Shown piece by piece: positions 29,201 through 35,200 of a DNA stretch of 40,854 nt. Position numbers and translations under genes: made by a program. A model generated the notes under the pieces. It was not told where the DNA came from. It did no database searches and saw only the letters and a list, made by a program, of their open reading frames with translations. This DNA comes from UBA1737 sp964474685 (lineage in GTDB: Bacteria > Bacillota_I > Bacilli_A > ML615J-28 > CAG-313): contig CAYYTE010000006.1 in the NCBI GenBank assembly GCA_964474685.1, positions 1-40,854 of the forward strand. The letters run 5' to 3'. The first letter of the stretch is position 1. Each line of letters opens with the position of its first letter.

Positions 29201-32200
29201 CTTGTTTCAATGAAACTTGTTTCACAAAATTCTCTTGCTTTATACAACGCGTTCTTATACCCAATGTTACAAGGAAAAGTAGATGAAGCATTTATTAACG
29301 TTAGTAATTACCCGGATGTTGAATCATTCACGCAAGATTTATATAAATTAGTTGAAATTGGATTTGACCTTGATGCTTTAAGCATTCTAGATATTCTTCA
29401 AAATAATACTATTATTTATGAACAAGTAGATGATTTACGTGCTTTATTAAATGATGTAGTTGATTTAAATTATATTCATTATAATCTTCAAGCTATTCTT
29501 GCTAAGTATGGATTTGATACAGTTATTGTTGATAATTTATCATTAGTAGAAGATGTTCAATTCATTATTGAAGCTTACAAGAGTCTAGTTCCAGCACTTA
29601 ATGATCCATTAAATCCATATAAGACAATTAATTCATTTAAAGACAATAAGTTCAGTTGGAATTTGGTAAAAGAACTTGTTACAAAATATAAGTATAATGC
29701 TGTATATGCGGCAGAAGAACTTGTATTAACAAGTATTGCTACTGTTGTTGGTAAACCATTAGCTGTTAAAGTTATTAATTCTTTAACAACAACAAATCCA
29801 AAACTTTCTGATTTGTTTGCTACTTTAGCTATTAATGATACAAGCGATGCTGATTTCAAGGCAACTATTATTGTTCTTGCAAAAGAATTACGTAGAGCTG
29901 TTGATTTGGGATTAGTTGAAGCAATTGATTCTAAAGATTTTGTTCTTGTTGGTTTAGCACTTGAGACTCTTCATGTGGATGGTGTTTACACAAGCAATGG
30001 TGATTATGCACTTCGTTCTGAAATTGTTAATAAACTAATTAATGAAGTTGTTCATACTCCTGTTATTAATGGAAAATTAACTGATTTACTACAAAATGTC
30101 TTCACAATGTTAGATATTGATGTCAATGTAGCCGATGTAGATTTGACACAAATTAACTGGGAAGAAGATTTACCTAAGATTTATCAAGCAATTACTTATT
30201 TATCTGAAGGTTTATTAAACATTGAAGTAGAAACATTAAAAGATGCTAAAGAAACATTTAAGTTTAAAGATGCAGAAGCGGTTAAGAGTTATATTGCATC
30301 GCTTGCAAATCATAAAGAAGGTGTTTCAACATTAATTGATGCAATGAGTCAAATAGTTTCTACAACTTTATATTCTCAATCTATTTTACCTCTAATTTAT
30401 AAATACGTAAAACCATCGTTAACAAAACTCCCAACATTTGTTAATTTCGATAGTTATACAACTACTACTATTTCTGAAGATTCCTTAGCAATTGCTCAAT
30501 CTTTAAGAGCTGCTGTTGGTATTGAAGGATTAGGATTCTTCCAAGACTTCTATAAGGGTGAACAAAATTACGCTATAGATTTCAGTAAGGAAGAAATATC
30601 ATTTATTCTTGATAAGGTTCTAACATTGAACTTTGTTAAAGACAACGAAAAACCATTATTAATTTATGCATTAGGCTTAGCAAAACAATATTTAACTTCT
30701 ACTCCTGAAGATTTAAGTGAAATTATTGATTTACAAGCAGATGTTCCATCAATTATTAACTTCTACAAAGCATTAGCTGTTGAAGTGTTAATTCCTTCAA
30801 CACTTGATTATGCATTACAATTTAATTCTGCTGCAGCAATTTTATCTAATGATGCTGCATTAGCTGGATTCTCTTTAGCCTTAAAGAAACTTGAAGGAAC
30901 TACTATTTCTAAGGTTCTTATTCAAGAAGGATATGCTTTCACAAGCAAGACAATCCAACCTAAGAATGCACTTCTTGCTGGTTCAATTACTTCAGTAAAT
31001 TATACTGATGCAGATTATATTCAAGATTTAGGTGCTATTTCTGACATTCTATATCAATTAAGTAAAATTGAATTCGTTGGTATTCTAAAGAAAACATCAG
31101 GTGGATTACTTGACGCAGTAGCTAACTCAGCAATTTTAAGTGCTGTTGAAAAACTTGCCTTTGTTTCTTTAAATAAAGCAGATTTACTTGCTGGTGCCTT
31201 GAATTTAGCTGGTTGTAAATTAGTTCAATCTTATGATGTTGAAGGTGTTGATTTAACAACTGAATTCACAATGTTAAAACAAATTAATGAAGAATTTGTT
31301 AATTTACTTGCTGAAAATGAAATTGTTTCAATTAGGGGATTAGTTCAATTCTTCACTCAAAACAAATTTAAACAAAAACGTTACTATACTGATTCTAACT
31401 TAGATAAACTTGGAAGTATTGTTATTACTCTTGCTGGTTCATCAATCCTTGAGAATACCGGTGTAAAAGTGTTAAAGCACTTTGCAGCAATGCCTCAATT
31501 TAGTGGAAAACTATCTGGTATTAATAATATCTTAAAGTTGAATCGTTATACAGATGAATCAATTACACAAGATTTAAAGGTTATTGGAACTCTTATTAAA
31601 GATGCTGCTTCAATTGGTGTAATGCCATTTGTAACAAACATTAATTCTGAATTTAACGCAACAGTTGCAACTGATGCTATGAATGTGTTCTTCAACGATA
31701 TGAAAGATTCGAATTTCTTATCATTGTATGCGGGCGAATTAATTAATGTATTCTTATCAGCTTATAATATTCCAACAACGAATATTGATTATAAGACTCT
31801 TGATTGGTCTCTTGAAGTAGATAGTGTTAAGAACATAATTGTTCCTGCATTAGTATTACTTAATGAAGCAGATGTATTTACAATACCTCAATTAAAGACT
31901 TTCATTAAATCCTTTACTGGATTAAATGCAAATGCACTTATTAAGAAAGTTGCTCAAACATTAAAGACTGTAAATGGTGAATACATCCTTCAAGCAATTG
32001 ATGGAGTTGCTAGTAGCAATTTAGCAGATCAATTAAGCCTTGCAGTTTATAACCGTATCCAACCTAAACTTGTAAACAAATTAGGTGCATTCTTTGATTT
32101 AACAGATTATACACTTGAAATGATTACACAAGATATGAATAAGGTTGCTACAATTGCTCGTAACTTGTACAATTCTGGAATTCATCATTCAATTCTTGAA

Positions 32201-35200
32201 TCGGCAGAAATTAACGATAATTGTGTTCCGTTTATTCAAGATGTTATTCGTGACGTTGCTTCCTTAAATGTACTTGAATTAAAGTTGGTTGATTTACCAA
32301 GCTTCCTTGGAAAACTTGTTCCATCTATTGATTTCTCTACGCTTGATTTAAGCACTGTTGACCTTCAAGCGGATGGTGAAAAGATTGCTGATCTGGTACA
32401 ACAATATGTAAATGTTGTTCGTATTACGGATAATTTGAAGTTTAAACTTCCTATGCTAGGCAATACTGCTCTTGCAGATAATGCTGTTGCAGTTTATGAT
32501 GGTATTTTACCTACTTCAATTATTCAATCCGTATTCCCTTGGGCCTACAATACATTTGCTAAGAAATTCGTAAACAAAGTTGCATCCCTTGTAAAAGGAC
32601 ATTCATTAATTTCAACAAATGAAGATGTAATGGGACTTGCAGAAGACATTTCTACTGCTTTACATAGTATGATCAATATGGGTGTGTTTAGTAATTCTGG
32701 TATTGATTTTACAAAGACAATGGAAGCAAAGAATATTGTTAATGTATTCTTTAACTCAATTCAAACTGCTTCTAAATTTAAGAACTTTGTATATTATATT
32801 GTAAATCGTGTGAACTATATTGGAATTGTTCCATTCACTTATGAAGGAATTGATTCTAAGACAGAGATCACTGCAATTAATTCTTTAATCAAATCAGTAT
32901 CTTCAGCAGCAACTACTTGTAGTGCTCTATTTGCTGGTGATTATGGTCAAATTGCAAATGCGGATGTTCAACAAGCTTTAACAGATGTTGTTTCTAAAGC
33001 AGTTGATTCTACAATTGTTGGTCAATTAGTACTTCCTGTATTAAGTGGTGCAAGTAAGTTCATAACTCATAAATACTATACAATTGATTTATTTGAAAAT
33101 GTTACAAACGAAACACTCGTATCGAACATTTTGCCAGATGTTTATAAGTTTGTTGAATATGCTTCAACTCTTGGAGTATTCACAAATAATATAAACTTTG
33201 CTGATGTTGATACAATGAAAAAGATTGTTTCTCTTGTTGTTAATTCTTCATTAACAAAAGATTATTGTGACGATTTAGTTTACTTCGGACTTGAAGCTGG
33301 ATTACAAATAGATGATTCTGTAATTGACTTATCTTCCGTTGTATTTACTGATGAAGAAATATATATCAATAATTTCTTAACTGCTGCACAAGATGCGTTA
33401 ACACTTGAAGGAATAGATTTCAAAAATCTTGCAACTCTTAAAAATGATGCTTTCTTATCAAAGATTTCAGATGCTTTCCCTAATTTAAATTCATCTAAAT
33501 TACTTAAGGCAATCATCAAACCTGTTCTTCAAAAGCTTGTAGCTAAGATTCCTGATGCTCAAGCTGAATTACGTGCGTTTATTCAAGATCGTTTCGCTGA
33601 TTCTTTGTATGATTCTGATGCTATCATGGAGGATTACGGTTCAATTGAAGGATTATTAAATGACATTAGTAATGCTGGATTCTTCACATATGGTATGGAT
33701 AATTTCAAAGAGTTCAAGTTTGATGCAGTACAAAGTCTTATCGGTAGAGTATTCAATTTACGCTTAGTTCTAAATCATGAAGCTTATTTTATGACATCTG
33801 TTAAGGGATTAATTCCATTCATCAAAGATCAAACAATTGATTTCACGCTCGTAACAAATTGGTCAAATGAGGTATCTTCTCTTATTAATACCGTTGGTTC
33901 TTTAGGCAAATTATTAAAGAATGCAGATTTTGATTTCAATAATTTAACTATTGAAATGGTTACAAAAGCAACAGTTAAACCTGATTTAATTGATGCTATT
34001 GATAAAGCATCTAGTTCAGAAATACTTGCTCAAATTATACCTACTCTTTATAACGATAAAGTTGCTCCTCTAGTGGACGCGCAATTAGATGGTATTTCTA
34101 CTGTTATTGATTTCACTGATCCGACATTTACATCGGACAAGTGGGCAGCTGAGTTTGATCGTTTGTTATCAGTTGGTACAATCGTTATAACAACTCCTAT
34201 CACTGTACAAAGTGTAATTGATGCATTAAAGTTAATCTTTGGTTATACGAATGAATCTGATATTCATATTAGTGGATTCTATTCAATTCAAACAGAAGCA
34301 AAGTATAAAGAATTCTTTGATTTAATTACATCATCTTCTATGTTTACTTTACCAGATAGTATCATTATTGATTCTAGTAAGGTTTCAGCGGATGGAGCAT
34401 GGTCTTGGACAAAGGAAATCGATACAATTCTTGCTATGTTTAAGTCTTTAGGTGCATTTGAACCATTAACTACACCTCTTGCGAATGTTGATTTGAATTC
34501 TATTTACGAATCTCTTGAATTCAATGCTATTAATGCTACATTAAATAATATGAACGAGGCTCGTTCAATACGTTCTAGTCTTGTAATATTTATTGTTAAT
34601 GCTATTAATGCAAACTCATCTTTAGGTAGTGATATGTCACTTGCTAAATTTGAATCTGATTGGTTCAAAGAGCAATATACAGTTACTGCTGGTGTTACAA
34701 GTGTTACTACAATGAAGTCTGTTTCTGAATGGACTCCGGTATTATCATCTCTTGCTCGCTTAATGTCAACAGCATTTAAATTAGACTTAATGAATGGCCT
34801 TGATTTCAAGACTTGTGAATTAGGATTAAGTTATGTTGGTGATTTAGACAGTGGATTTACTACAGATAATGTTGGTTTGATGCAAGCTCTTCAATTGATT
34901 AATATTTGTAAATTATTTGATATTGTTCAACTTGAAACAGTTCTTAAGAACTATGTATTAACAAATATGGGCTATCAAACTGGTACAATGGGTACTGCTA
35001 CTGAAGTTCAATGGAACGAAGAAATTGTATATTTAACATTAGCAATTGATGTATTAAGATCCAATGGTTTATTTGGCGCAACAAATCCTGCAGATATTTT
35101 AAGTTCATTATCAGTAGCTAGTATTGAAAACATTTTAAATTCAATTAATAATTCTGTTCTATTAAGACAAATGCTTGCAGATATTACTTATGATGCTTTA